This document shows positions 21,479 to 31,400 of a stretch of DNA of 64,000 nucleotides, piece by piece (position 1 is the first letter of the stretch; each line of letters begins with the position of its first letter). The notes under the pieces were generated by a model, which made no database searches, was not told where the DNA came from, and saw nothing but the letters and a program-made list of their open reading frames with translations. The translations under genes were made by a program, and so were the position numbers. Source of the DNA: Agrypnia vestita (Eukaryota > Arthropoda > Insecta > Trichoptera > Phryganeidae); the NCBI GenBank assembly GCA_016648135.1, contig JADDOH010023116.1, positions 124,001 to 188,000 on the forward strand. Reading direction: 5' to 3'.

Positions 21479-23501
21479 TGGAACGGACAGGGTTGAGCCA
21501 TGTAAAAAATGAGAACATAACATGACCACTATGAGCGGCGCGTGTCCACAATAAATCAGCCGCTACATACAGAAAATTGCATTGGAGACGAGGCGTGTAT
21601 GCCGCTACTGAAAATCGGGTTGCCGCTCGGAGCGCGCGCAAGTCAGTGCCCAGCGGCTGTTGCCGCGACTGGAGGGGGGCCGCGCGCGCATACTGCTTCC
21701 AACTAGCTGTAGAACAACATCGCCCGGACACTAGCCCGGAGATTGGCCCTTTGTTGAATGAATATGAAAAATGCAGCCTGTTTGGCTGCCGATGTTATTT
21801 CCAGCTACAAGTGTCGATACAAATATGTGTGGAATTTGTATATATTATGAAAATATTTTAAAAATATGTTGATGTCTTGTAGGAAGCAGCGCTTGGCGCC
21901 CTTTTTGTATGCAATATTGTCATGTGCATTATGTTGAATCTCTGATGAGAAAAATGTATTGGAATTTTATGAATTTTTATGAATAAAATGGAAATAAATA
22001 ATTTTTTATTTGGCACCTGTTGGTGCGTGGACAAAGGTTAGAAGTTTGAGCCGAAGGGATTCTTCCGCGATGTAACGCCCCAAAGTAAAGTATGTGTGTG
22101 GCACGCGGTACCCGCGATGTTCGCCAACACTAAATGGGCATGAGTGTGGCACGCAATATTCGCCAACACGGGAGACGAGTCTCGCTGCAGAGGGTCTCGT
22201 CTCTTTCTTTCCGCCGTTGAATCCGCCGACGGGCAATAAATGTTTTTTGAATATTCAGAGATTTTACAAACTTACCTGACCGGCTATAACTTCTAACGCC
22301 TAGTACTCAAATTCCGAGCCCCCGTCTGAGATGCGTATATGGGATACCCTCCACGGGGGCCCGAAGGCCTGCACCGGGCGCCATCGTGGAGATGGTCAGC
22401 ATGAAATGAATGAGTACTGGAAGACCGTGAGAAAAATTTTGTATTTTTCTCGATTTGGAAACGGTAGACGCCTGTTTGCGGGCCCACGTCGCGGTAAGCT
22501 CGCGCACACGGCTCGCCGTGGAGAATATTAAAAAGTTGAATTTTTTATCGACAATCAGAGCGGCTTACCGTGGACGAATTCCTACTTATGTAGTGTCATT
22601 GCATTCCTTATCTGAATGCCTGTCTGGAAAATGTATTTTTATACATGTGGAATGATATAGGCGCGCCTGAGAGTGAAATAAAGAAATTGGTTTTTGGCGC
22701 TTTTTTGAATGCCTATAACTCAGTAAATATTTACCTGAAATATTTGGAATTACTGTTAAAATGAGCGCTTGCATGCGCAAATTACATTTGTCATAGCAAA
22801 ACTTGTAAAACTGCTGTTTTTGATTTTTTATGAATTTTTGAAAATTTGAGCCGTTTGTGGCGAATTTAATTTTAGTTTTTTGGGCCTTGTATGACCCAGC
22901 CCGTCCAAATAACTGTGTTATTATCATCTGCTAGGTCTGTTATTACAAAATAACACAGTATTAGTCTCTTGGGAGCTAAAATGCATTTTTTATGAATTAA
23001 TTTGTATCTGTCATATGAAATCTGCCGCGCGGTGAAATTGTGCAACCGCGAATGACGTAGTTCACCGCTCGGCCGCTGGGAGCGCTGCGGCGCCTTCCCA
23101 GAATTACGCAATCTCATTGGTTTCTGTAACATGCTATGACGCAATCTTGTGAAATTTTGAATTTGGTATAAATAAAATGCATTTTTTGAGCGGGTACCAC
23201 AGATACGCCACCCGCGTCGGTACGAGAACCGCTATTTGGACAATCTTCTTGCTGCCTTTTCTTTCTGACCCTGCTCACCTACTTTGGACTCTGCTTTCTT
23301 GGATTTTTGTGACCACTGCTTTCTGACTTGGACTTCGCTTCGGATTTTTTCTTCGACTTTAATACGATAAAAGCACTACTTCGGCGTTTGACTTCTGGCA
23401 TATCCACGGACTACGAGCTTCACTGCAAATTCTGGTGGCGATCTCTGCCCCACCAGCGAAGACTACTGAGCCGCATAAAAAAGGTGTTCCCATCCGGAAC
23501 A
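21479..23501 (+). repeat. 5' LTR of the BEL/Pao element
   Basis: 2023 bp, starting TGGAACGGACAGGG and ending CATCCGGAACA (TG...CA). A TATA-like TATAAATA lies at 23167, with candidate transcript start downstream near 23200. Several AATAAA sequences lie much further upstream, around 21980-22000. Small open frames repeated in both LTRs are unlikely to be genes. Confidence 0.93.
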
Positions 23502-23504
23502 TTT

Positions 23505-23523
23505 TGGTCCTGTTCGAGCCGGA
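23505..23523 (+). promoter_or_regulatory. Primer-binding site, tRNA-Tyr-like
   Basis: TGGTCCTGTTCGAGCCGGA begins 3 bp after the LTR. It complements the 3' end of animal tRNA-Tyr (CCGGCTCGAAGGACCA) except for two extra bases after TGGTCCT. Confidence 0.65.
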
Positions 23524-23548
23524 GATCTGAGCTTCGCTGACGACCACC

Positions 23549-26500
23549 ATGTCTCAAGAGGGATCGAGACACTCTGTTGGGGGAGACCACGACCAGGACG
23601 AGCCTGTGGCACCGGAACGAGCCGGTTCTGAAGTGGACCGGGCCTCCACGACATCCACGGAGGACACCGTCCGCCGGCAAGCGGCGGAGATCCGACGCCA
23701 ACAGCAGCTCATACGAGAACTCCAGCGAGAGCACGCGGAGGCGCTCATCCGGATCTGCTCAGCAAAGGCAGACGCATCCGAAGCTGCAAATGTGTCGCCT
23801 GCAAAGAGGCAACCGACCAGGGCGGCATCCAAGCGACCAGCCTCGGTCGCCGCTGATGATGTCACACCCAAGCGGCCGACACCAGCCGCCACCGATGACG
23901 TCACCACCCGCCGCCCACCAGTGGTCGCGACCGATGACGTCACCACTCGCTGCCTACCAGTCGTCGCAGCCGATGACGTCACCACTCGCTGCCTACCAGT
24001 CGTCGCAGCCGATGACGTCACCACTCGCCGCTCACCAGTTGTCGCGGCCGATGACGTCACCACCCGCCGCCCACCAGTTGCCGCGGCCGATGACGTCATG
24101 GAGGAGTACGCGATTGTGTCATCAGACCGATCTGGACAGCGGGGCCGTTGTCCAGAACCGAGCACATTCACTAGAGATTGGGTCCTGAGCCATCCGGAAC
24201 AAAGACGGATGGTCAACTCACTGATTGAAGAGGCGCTCAATTCACGCCAGGCCAACAGTGCCCGCTCACAACCTACTGCGGGAGAGGCGCCGGTTTCAGC
24301 AATTTTGGCGCGACAATCAGGCGTCAAAGAATTGCCGCATTTTTCCGGAGACCCCTTCGAGTGGCCGACTTTCCTGGCGCAGTATGAGCAGTCGTCAGTT
24401 TTATGTGGATTGTCGCCGCCTGAAAATATTATGCGCCTACAAACGGCGCTGAAAGGACGAGCGCGCGAAGCAGTCGCGCCGCTTCTAGTGGATCCACAGA
24501 ATTTGGAGGAAATTATGAGAACACTGAAAAACCGCTTCGGCAATTCCGAAGATATAATTGACAGCATGCTGGAAAGAGTCCGCCGCCACCCACGTATCAC
24601 TGAAGATTCGCCGATAGACGCGCTGACCGATTATGCTATAGCCATCAGAAATGTGGTGGCGACCGTGCATGGCTTTGACCGGAAATACCTAACGTCACCG
24701 CAGCTACTTACAGAAATGGTCGGCAAGCTTCCCATGTCGGCGAAATTAATGTGGCTGAACTCAAGGAGAGGCGGACCAACCAACATTACAATAAAGGACT
24801 TATCGGACTGGCTGGTCGACATATTGGACATGGCGCCGTACGCCGGATGTAGGCCAAAAGCGAGCCAGAAGATGACCGCCCGCCGAAGCGGTCAAGTTCA
24901 CCAATTGACGGAAGACAGTGATGAAAGTAGACCGTCAACGAGCGCCGCCAGATGCTGCGCCTGCCATATGGCAAATCACGCCCTGCTGGATTGTAGGGCG
25001 TATTGGAATAAATCAGTACGGGAGAGATGGACATTGGCAAGGCGGGCCGCTGTCTGCTTTAATTGCCTAACAAGGGGGCATATGTTGCCCAACTGCAAGG
25101 CCAAGCGGTGCGGCGAAAATGGATGCCGAGCACCACACCACCACTCGCTGCACTTAGAAGAAAATCGCCGCCCGCCCCAAGCCGCTGAAGAACATCGATC
25201 CGGGCGCGGCGGGCGAGGCGGGCGTGGCCGCGATCAACATCGGCGAGGCGGGCGAGGCGCCCCGCGAAGCGCGCCACCGCGCGGGTCAGGCGGCGCCGCC
25301 GCGGCCGCCCCATCTACCACCCCCGCGACGAATGTTACGGCGCCCCGCGATAATACAGTGGGGCACGCAAAATTGGACAATGGGCGATATGCCGTACTAT
25401 TAAAAGTTTTGTTGGTGACTGTGAGTGGGCCCCGAGGCCAAGTGAAAATTTACGCGCTTCTCGATGAGGGTTCGACCGTCACTCTCGTCGATGAAACAGT
25501 GGCCAGCGCCGTCGGGGCCCGCGGTCCGGTGCACGGACTTAGAATTCACGGCGCAAATGGAATGTGTTCCTCAGATGACCGGTCCCAAGATGTAAATCTC
25601 ACAGTGCGGGGGAGTGAGGCTGCATATGAAATGCGGGCGAGCACGGTCAAACAGCTCGCTCTGCCCGCGCAAAAAGTGCTAAGAAAATGCGAGTGCCAAA
25701 ATAAAAATAAAAATAAAAATAAAAATAAAATTGAAAATGACCCAGAACGCGCGTGTGTTGGTGGAAAGTGCGCGGAGTTTAATGAAGTGGAGCCGCGAAT
25801 ATTGATAGGCCAGGACCACGCGCATTTGATCGTCACCCGGGAGGTGACTGAAATACCTACCGGCGGATTGCGCTCCCGCACAGCCCTGGGATGGACCACA
25901 CACGGCGAGCTTGGCCGCCGGCCACCCGCCGGCACCGCGACGGTTTTGGCGCTCTCCGGCGCCACGGTGCCGGCGGCCGATAACGATCTGGAGGCGCTGA
26001 TAAGGGCGCATTTTGCAGTGGATTCACTGGGGATCACTGCCGCGGCCCGCGTCAATAGAGAGGACGCCCGCGCCGCCGCTATTATGAAGGCCACTACGCG
26101 GCAATTACCTACCGGGCAATGGGAAACGGGCCTTCTTTGGAAGATGGATGATGTTAATTTCCCAGACAGCCGCCAGTGCGCCGCCAACCGCCTGGCGGGG
26201 ATTGAAAGAAAAATGGAAAAAGATACTGCATATGCGACGGCGTACAGGGCGAAAATAAATGAATATTTTGAGAAAGATTACGCCCGCGCCTTGTCACCCG
26301 CCGAAGAAAAAGCGCTGAAATTTAAGTTTTACTTGCCGCATTTTGCAGTCTTTAACCCAAACAAGCCCGGCAAAATACGTATAGTATTTGATGCCGCGAG
26401 TAAGTGCCGAGGAATATCACTGAATGATATGCTATTGACGGGGCCGGACCTGCTGAGTTCACTTCTAGGCAGTGTGTTCCGGTTCCGGGAAGGAAAAGTG

Positions 26501-28081
26501 GCACTGGCAGCCGATGTAAAAGAAATGTTTTTGCGCATAAAAATCCGAGAGGCCGACCAAGCGGCGCAATTATTTCTATGGAAACAACCAGGCGAGCAGG
26601 TGCCGACGACTTACCAGATGTCGTCTATGATTTTTGGCGCCACCTGCTCGCCCAGCAGTGCACAATATGTGAGGAACCGGATTGCGCAAGCCAGTGCCAC
26701 GGAATTTCCGACCGCGGCAAAGGCGGTTGAAACTACATTTTATATGGACGATTACCTCGACGCAGTAGATTCAACTGAAGAGGCCTTAAAAATGTTCACC
26801 GAAGTGACTGAAATACTGCGTCGAGGGAAAATGCAGCTCTGCAATTGGGCCTCCAATGATCCTGCAGTATTGGAAAAAATTGAGCCCGCCTTAAGAGCGG
26901 TGGAACCGATGAGGATTATCGGGGCGGAGACAACGGCAGAAAAAGTGCTCGGGATTGCATGGGAGCCGGCCTCCGACAAATTTGTTTTTCAATTTGTGAA
27001 CTTGCCAGAAATAACGGAGGCTGGCCGCCCGACAAAGAGACAAATATTGAGCGCCGTAATGAAAATATTTGACCCCATCGGATTTTTGGCCTGCATACTA
27101 ATAAGGTCAAAAATCCTATTACAGGATGTATGGCGCTCTAAAATTGGATGGGAAGAGAGAATACAACCCGAGCACGCCGATAAATGGTACGCGTGGTGCG
27201 AGCTAATAAGGAATGTGAAATGTGAAATCGCGCGCCCGTGCATATCCCGCCGCGATAGTGAAGTCGCGCTTCATGTGTTTTGCGACGCCTCTGAAAAAGC
27301 GAGCTGCGCGGTGGCCTATTTTGTCGAGACAGGAGAGGGTGGCAATTCCGTAGCCTTCATCTCGGCAAAATGTAAGGTGGCACCGCTAAAACCGCTGTCA
27401 ATACCGAGGCTAGAGCTGCAAGCGGCACTTATCGCCGCGCGACTGTCGGCGGCTGTGAAAAAAGAGTACCGCTGTAAAATAGCCCGTACGGTACTGTGGA
27501 CCGATTCCACCACGGTGTTATGCTGGTTGCGGACCGACCCCCGGGCGTATTCGACTTTTGTCGCTAACCGGCTGGGAGAGATTGATGAATTGACGAAAAT
27601 CGCCGATTGGAGATGGGTCCCCACTAAACATAATCCCGCTGATATTGGGACACGGGACGGCGAACTCCCAGATTTGGCCGCTGATGGTATGTGGTTCAGC
27701 GGCCCTGACTTTCTACACCGGGGAGAGTCGGCGTGGCCGCAAGAGAGCCGCCGGCGGCAACCAGATAACACAGTACTGGAAAAAAGAGCAGATATTGTTT
27801 TGGTGACCGGAAGAACGCCCACGGGGGGAGCATTGCCCGATATAAAGCGCTTCTCATCATGGACGAAATTGGTGCGCACCGCGGCATGGATAAGGCGCTT
27901 CATTTGGAATTGCCGCCGCCGCGCTGAAGAGCGGCCCGGCCGAGATGTCACCTGCGACGAAAGAATAGCAGCCGAGCGCGCATGGATATTGCATTCTCAG
28001 GCGGAGGCGTTCGGCACAGAAATAAAAATTTTTTGCACCGCGGTGGAGCCGTCCCAAGGACCAGCCGGCTGTATCCACTGA
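23549..28081 (+). CDS. BEL/Pao Gag-Pol (Gag, protease, RT, RNase H), 1510 codons
   Basis: The start ATG lies 48 bp after the 5' LTR. Residues 40-75 form a probable coiled coil. A tandem array occupies about 103-181. The Gag core (DUF1759-like, from VKELPHFSGDPFEWPTF) starts near 259. A zinc knuckle CFNCLTRGHMLPNC is at 503-516, followed by an RG-rich basic stretch. The aspartic protease motif LLDEGSTVTLVDE centres on D639, and IGQDHAHLIV is near 756. Reverse transcriptase shows DVKEMFLRI (D989) and the catalytic YMDD (1065-1068). An A17-type segment contains IFDPIGFLACILI. RNase H acidic residues are visible at D1246 (FCDAS) and D1319 (WTDST). The frame ends in a TGA caused by a frameshift just before integrase. 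The element makes its own cDNA in cytoplasmic particles by analogy with related elements. Confidence 0.93.
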   Translation: MSQEGSRHSVGGDHDQDEPVAPERAGSEVDRASTTSTEDTVRRQAAEIRRQQQLIRELQREHAEALIRICSAKADASEAANVSPAKRQPTRAASKRPASVAADDVTPKRPTPAATDDVTTRRPPVVATDDVTTRCLPVVAADDVTTRCLPVVAADDVTTRRSPVVAADDVTTRRPPVAAADDVMEEYAIVSSDRSGQRGRCPEPSTFTRDWVLSHPEQRRMVNSLIEEALNSRQANSARSQPTAGEAPVSAILARQSGVKELPHFSGDPFEWPTFLAQYEQSSVLCGLSPPENIMRLQTALKGRAREAVAPLLVDPQNLEEIMRTLKNRFGNSEDIIDSMLERVRRHPRITEDSPIDALTDYAIAIRNVVATVHGFDRKYLTSPQLLTEMVGKLPMSAKLMWLNSRRGGPTNITIKDLSDWLVDILDMAPYAGCRPKASQKMTARRSGQVHQLTEDSDESRPSTSAARCCACHMANHALLDCRAYWNKSVRERWTLARRAAVCFNCLTRGHMLPNCKAKRCGENGCRAPHHHSLHLEENRRPPQAAEEHRSGRGGRGGRGRDQHRRGGRGAPRSAPPRGSGGAAAAAPSTTPATNVTAPRDNTVGHAKLDNGRYAVLLKVLLVTVSGPRGQVKIYALLDEGSTVTLVDETVASAVGARGPVHGLRIHGANGMCSSDDRSQDVNLTVRGSEAAYEMRASTVKQLALPAQKVLRKCECQNKNKNKNKNKIENDPERACVGGKCAEFNEVEPRILIGQDHAHLIVTREVTEIPTGGLRSRTALGWTTHGELGRRPPAGTATVLALSGATVPAADNDLEALIRAHFAVDSLGITAAARVNREDARAAAIMKATTRQLPTGQWETGLLWKMDDVNFPDSRQCAANRLAGIERKMEKDTAYATAYRAKINEYFEKDYARALSPAEEKALKFKFYLPHFAVFNPNKPGKIRIVFDAASKCRGISLNDMLLTGPDLLSSLLGSVFRFREGKVALAADVKEMFLRIKIREADQAAQLFLWKQPGEQVPTTYQMSSMIFGATCSPSSAQYVRNRIAQASATEFPTAAKAVETTFYMDDYLDAVDSTEEALKMFTEVTEILRRGKMQLCNWASNDPAVLEKIEPALRAVEPMRIIGAETTAEKVLGIAWEPASDKFVFQFVNLPEITEAGRPTKRQILSAVMKIFDPIGFLACILIRSKILLQDVWRSKIGWEERIQPEHADKWYAWCELIRNVKCEIARPCISRRDSEVALHVFCDASEKASCAVAYFVETGEGGNSVAFISAKCKVAPLKPLSIPRLELQAALIAARLSAAVKKEYRCKIARTVLWTDSTTVLCWLRTDPRAYSTFVANRLGEIDELTKIADWRWVPTKHNPADIGTRDGELPDLAADGMWFSGPDFLHRGESAWPQESRRRQPDNTVLEKRADIVLVTGRTPTGGALPDIKRFSSWTKLVRTAAWIRRFIWNCRRRAEERPGRDVTCDERIAAERAWILHSQAEAFGTEIKIFCTAVEPSQGPAGCIH
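23855..24088 (+). repeat. Six 39-bp tandem units in gag, most with TGACGTCA
   Basis: Units start at 23855, 23894, 23933, 23972, 24011 and 24050, with a partial seventh at 24089. Each encodes 13 residues of the type DDVTTRRPPVVAA. Exact TGACGTCA palindromes lie at 23896, 23935, 23974, 24013, 24052 and 24091; the first unit has TGATGTCA. TGACGTCA is the consensus CREB/ATF binding octamer. Confidence 0.92.
25698..25731 (+). repeat. AAAAAT hexanucleotide microsatellite coding for (Asn-Lys)n
   Basis: About five and a half units of AAAAAT run in frame and encode alternating N and K between the CECQ and NDPERA segments, just before the second protease-region motif. The 6-bp unit preserves the frame. 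Confidence 0.9.
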
Positions 28082-28869
28082 CGCCGCGCCTGGATGAATA
28101 TGGAGTTATAAGGATGGGCTCGCGGCTCGAGCAAACCGCGGTGCATGAAATACCGGCCGGCTTGAGGGCGCCGGTAGTATTGGACGGCTCTCACCCGTAT
28201 GCCCGCTTGATGATAAGGCATTATCATGAGAAGGAAAATCACCCGGGCACTGAGAAAACTGTGGCAGATGTGCGGGAGAATTTTTATATTTTAAAATTGA
28301 GACCCACAGTGCGCCGGGTGAAATATGAATGCCAAGCGTGCCGAAACAGAAAAAGCCAGCCGCAACCGCCGTTAATGGGTCAAATGCCAGATTGCCGACT
28401 GGCTTACAATACTCCCGCTTTTTACCATTGTGGACTCGATTATTTTGGCCCAATGCAGGTGACTATCGGCCGGCGAAGAGAGAAGCGGTACGGCGCGCTA
28501 TTTACATGCCTCACAACGCGCGCCGTACATTTGGAAATCGCCGAGTCTTTGTCTGCAGACTCGGCCATACTCGCTATAAGGCGAATGGCAGCGCGGCGCG
28601 GGCATCCGCGCCTACTATATTCCGATAATGGAACCAATTTTCGAGGCGCGGAAAAAGAGATGGCAGCCGCGCTGAAGGATTTGAGAAGTGACCCGCGGAT
28701 GCATGGGCACCTCGCGGAGAGCGGGGTTGAATGGAACTTCAACCCCCCCCCTCGCCCCACATATGGGTGGCGCCTGGGAGAGCCTGGTACGCGCCGTGAA
28801 GCGGGCGTTGGAGGCTACTTTGAAGGAGCGGGCGCCGCGGGAAGAAACCTTGAGGACTCTGCTGGCTGA
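28030..28869 (+). pseudogene. BEL/Pao integrase: zinc-binding and catalytic core (frame-shifted)
   Basis: This part is in a different frame from the Gag-Pol frame. It reads RLYPLTPRLDEYGVIRMGSR, an HYHEKENHPG...CQAC zinc-binding module, then the integrase core with LDYFGPMQV (first catalytic D at 28438) and LYSDNGTNF (second D at 28624). The shift into this frame falls near the A5T6 run at 28024-28034. At 28742-28751 a run of nine cytosines coincides with the shift out of this frame. Integrase inserts the cDNA into chromosomes; in this copy it is broken. Confidence 0.88.
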
Positions 28870-29326
28870 GGCCGAATATACTGTTAATAGCCGTCCGTTG
28901 ACGCATGTATCGGTTGATCCGAAAGATGACGCGCCTCTTACGCCGAACCATCTGTTGCTGGGAGCGACCGGCCGCAATTCACATTTGGCGGTATACGGGG
29001 CGCTAGATGAAAATGTATGCCTGAAAAGACAGTGGAGAATATCGCAACAGATGGCCGATTTATTCTGGCGGCGGTGGATGAAAGAATACTTGCCGACATT
29101 GGCGCGCCGAAATAAATGGCAGGAGCCCGCGCCCGCAATTAAGGAAGGCGAGATGGCCGTCATCGCAGATCCCGCGCTGCCCCGCAACACATGGCCCAGA
29201 GGGCGAATTTTGGAAGCCCGCCCGGCGCCCGATGGCCAAATTCGAGTCGTCCGAGTACGCACAGCTGCGGGCGATTATACTCGACCAGCCACAAGAATAA
29301 TCATGCTGAAGGGGAATCCAGCATAA
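28752..29326 (+). pseudogene. BEL/Pao integrase C-terminal part (returned to the Gag-Pol frame)
   Basis: After the C-run the frame reads APHMGGAWESLVRAVKRAL, with the third catalytic residue E encoded at 28778. It continues with NSRPLTH, DPKDDAPLTPNHLLLG and a C-terminal domain ending in RIIMLKGNPA and a stop. Frame usage is 2, 1, 2, so two single-base events compensate. Apart from them the sequence is intact. Confidence 0.88.
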
Positions 29327-29370
29327 GGGCGCTGGCAGCATACCCTGTCCTCCTGATAAGTGCGGGCAGG

Positions 29371-29386
29371 CCACACGGGGGGAGTA
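29371..29386 (+). promoter_or_regulatory. Polypurine tract before the 3' LTR
   Basis: CCACACGGGGGGAGTA lies immediately upstream of the 3' LTR start TGGAACGG. The purine run GGGGGGAG is the expected plus-strand primer position. Confidence 0.7.
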
Positions 29387-31400
29387 TGGAACGGACAGGG
29401 TTGAGCCATGTAAAAAATGAGAACATAACATGACCACTATGAGCGGCGCGTGTCCACAATAAATCAGCCGCTACATACAGAAAATTGCATTGGAGACGAG
29501 GCGTGTATGCCGCTACTGAAAATCGGGTTGCCGCTCGGAGCGCGCGCAAGTCAGTGCCCAGCGGCTGTTGCCGCGACTGGAGGGGGGCCGCGCGCGCATA
29601 CTGCTTCCAACTAGCTGTAGAACAACATCGCCCGGACACTAGCCCGGAGATTGGCCCTTTGTTGAATGAATATGAAAAATGCAGCCTGTTTGGCCGCCGA
29701 TGTTATTTCCAGCTACAAGTGTCGATACAAATATGTGTGGAATTTGTATATGTTATGAAAATATTTTAAAAATATGTTGATGTCTTGTAGGAAGCAGCGC
29801 TTGGCGCCCTTTTTTGTATGCAATATTGTCATGTGCATTATGTTGAATCTCTGATGAGAAAAATGTATTGGAATTTTATGAATTTTTATGAATAAAATGG
29901 AAATAAATAATTTTTTATTTGGCACCTATTGGTGCGTGGACAAAGGTTAGAAGTTTGAGCCGAAGGGATTCTTCCGCGATGTAACGCCCCAAAGTAAAGT
30001 ATGTGTGTGGCACGCGGTACCCGCGATGTTCGCCAACACTAAATGGGCATGAGTGTGGCACGCAATATTCGCCAACACGGGAGACGAGTCTCGCTGCAGA
30101 GGGTCTCGTCTCTTTCTTTCCGCCGTTGAATCCGCCGACGGGCAATAAATGTTTTTTGAATATTCAGAGATTTTACAAACTTACCTGACCGGCTATAACT
30201 TCTAACGCCTAGTACTCAATTCCGAGCCCCCGTCTGAGATGCGTATATGGGATACCCTCCACGGGGGCCCGAAGGCCTGCACCGGGCGCCATCGTGGAGA
30301 TGGTCAGCATGAAATGAATGAGTACTGGAAGACCGTGAGAAAAATTTTGTATTTTTCTCGATTTGGAAACGGTAGACGCCTGTTTGCGGGCCCACGTCGC
30401 GGTAAGCTCGCGCACACGGCTCGCCGTGGAGAATATTAATTTTTTATCGACAATCAGAGCGGCTTACCGTGGACGAATTCCTACTTATGTAGTGTCATTG
30501 CATTCCTTATCTGAATGCCTGTCTGGAAAATGTATTTTTATACATGTGGAATGATATAGGCGCGCCTGAGAGTGAAATAAAGAAATTGGTTTTTGGCGCT
30601 TTTTTGAATGCCTATAACTCAGTAAATATTTACCTGAAATATTTGGAATTACTGTTAAAATGAGCGCTTGCATGCGCAAATTACATTTGTCATAGCAAAA
30701 CTTGTAAAAATGCTGTTTTTGATTTTTTATGAATTTTTGAAAATTTGAGCCGTTTGTGGCGAATTTAATTTTAGTTTTTTGGGCCTTGTATGACCCAGCC
30801 CGTCCAAATAACTGTGTTATTATCATCTGCTAGGTCTGTTATTACAAAATAACACAGTATTAGTCTCTTGGGAGCTAAAATGCATTTTTTATGAATTAAT
30901 TTGTATCTGTCATATGAAATCTGCCGCGCGGTGAAATTGTGCAACCGCGAATGACGTAGTTCACCGCTCGGCCGCTGGGAGCGCTGCGGCGCCTTCCCAG
31001 AATTACGCAATCTTATTGGTTTCTGTAACATGCTATGACGCAATCTTGTGAAATTTTGAAATTGGTATAAATAAAATGCATTTTTTGAGCGGGTACCACA
31101 GATACGCCACCCGCGTTGGTACGAGAACCGCTATTTGGACAATCTTCTTGCTGCCTTTTCTTTCTGACCCTGCTCACCTACTTTGGACTCTGCTTTCTTG
31201 GATTTTTGTGACCACCGCTTTCTGACTTGGACTTCGCTTCGGATTTTTTCTTCGACTTTAATACGATAAAAGCACTACTTCGGCGTTTGACTTCTGGCAT
31301 ATCCACGGACTACGAGCTTCACTGCAAATTCTGGTGGCGATCTCTGCCCCACCAGCGAAGACTACTGAGCCGCATAAAAAAGGTGTTCCCATCCGGAACA
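29387..31400 (+). repeat. 3' LTR of the BEL/Pao element
   Basis: 2014 bp, nearly identical to the 5' LTR. It lacks 9 bp present near 22530-22541 of the 5' copy and shows scattered transitions. It ends GGAACA, and the flank begins ATTCTAATAA. Confidence 0.93.

Larger units (their letters stand above)
21479..31400 (+). mobile_element. Near-complete BEL/Pao LTR retrotransposon (about 9.9 kb)
   Basis: Two direct LTRs (21479-23501 and 29387-31400) bracket a primer-binding site, a gag-pol region and a polypurine tract. Domain order is Gag, aspartic protease, reverse transcriptase, RNase H, integrase, in the BEL/Pao style, with no envelope gene. By eye the LTRs differ by only about a dozen positions plus one 9-bp deletion, so the insertion is young. 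Two frameshifts lie in the integrase part. The LTRs are much longer than usual for this group, where a few hundred bp is typical. No target-site duplication is visible. Confidence 0.95.

Noticed and set aside
21300..21731. Minus-strand frame of 143 codons at the 5' LTR, repeated as 112 codons at 29301-29639
   Set aside because: Present only because the LTR is duplicated; the two versions share just the LTR part and differ where they run into flanking sequence.
23554..24600. 348-codon open frame on the minus strand opposite gag
   Set aside because: It is the mirror of the GC-rich gag reading frame and its tandem repeat; it has no recognisable domain, and gag on the plus strand is clearly real.
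28024..28040. Programmed -1 ribosomal frameshift between RNase H and integrase
   Set aside because: The run does not form a classical X-XXY-YYZ site in the zero frame, BEL/Pao elements normally use one frame, and a second compensating shift follows at the C-run; mutation or sequencing error fits better.
28615..29262. Long minus-strand frames opposite integrase
   Set aside because: Antisense shadows of the integrase; no domains.
29327..29386. Envelope gene downstream of pol
   Set aside because: Only 60 bp lie between the integrase stop and the 3' LTR, so no env is present.
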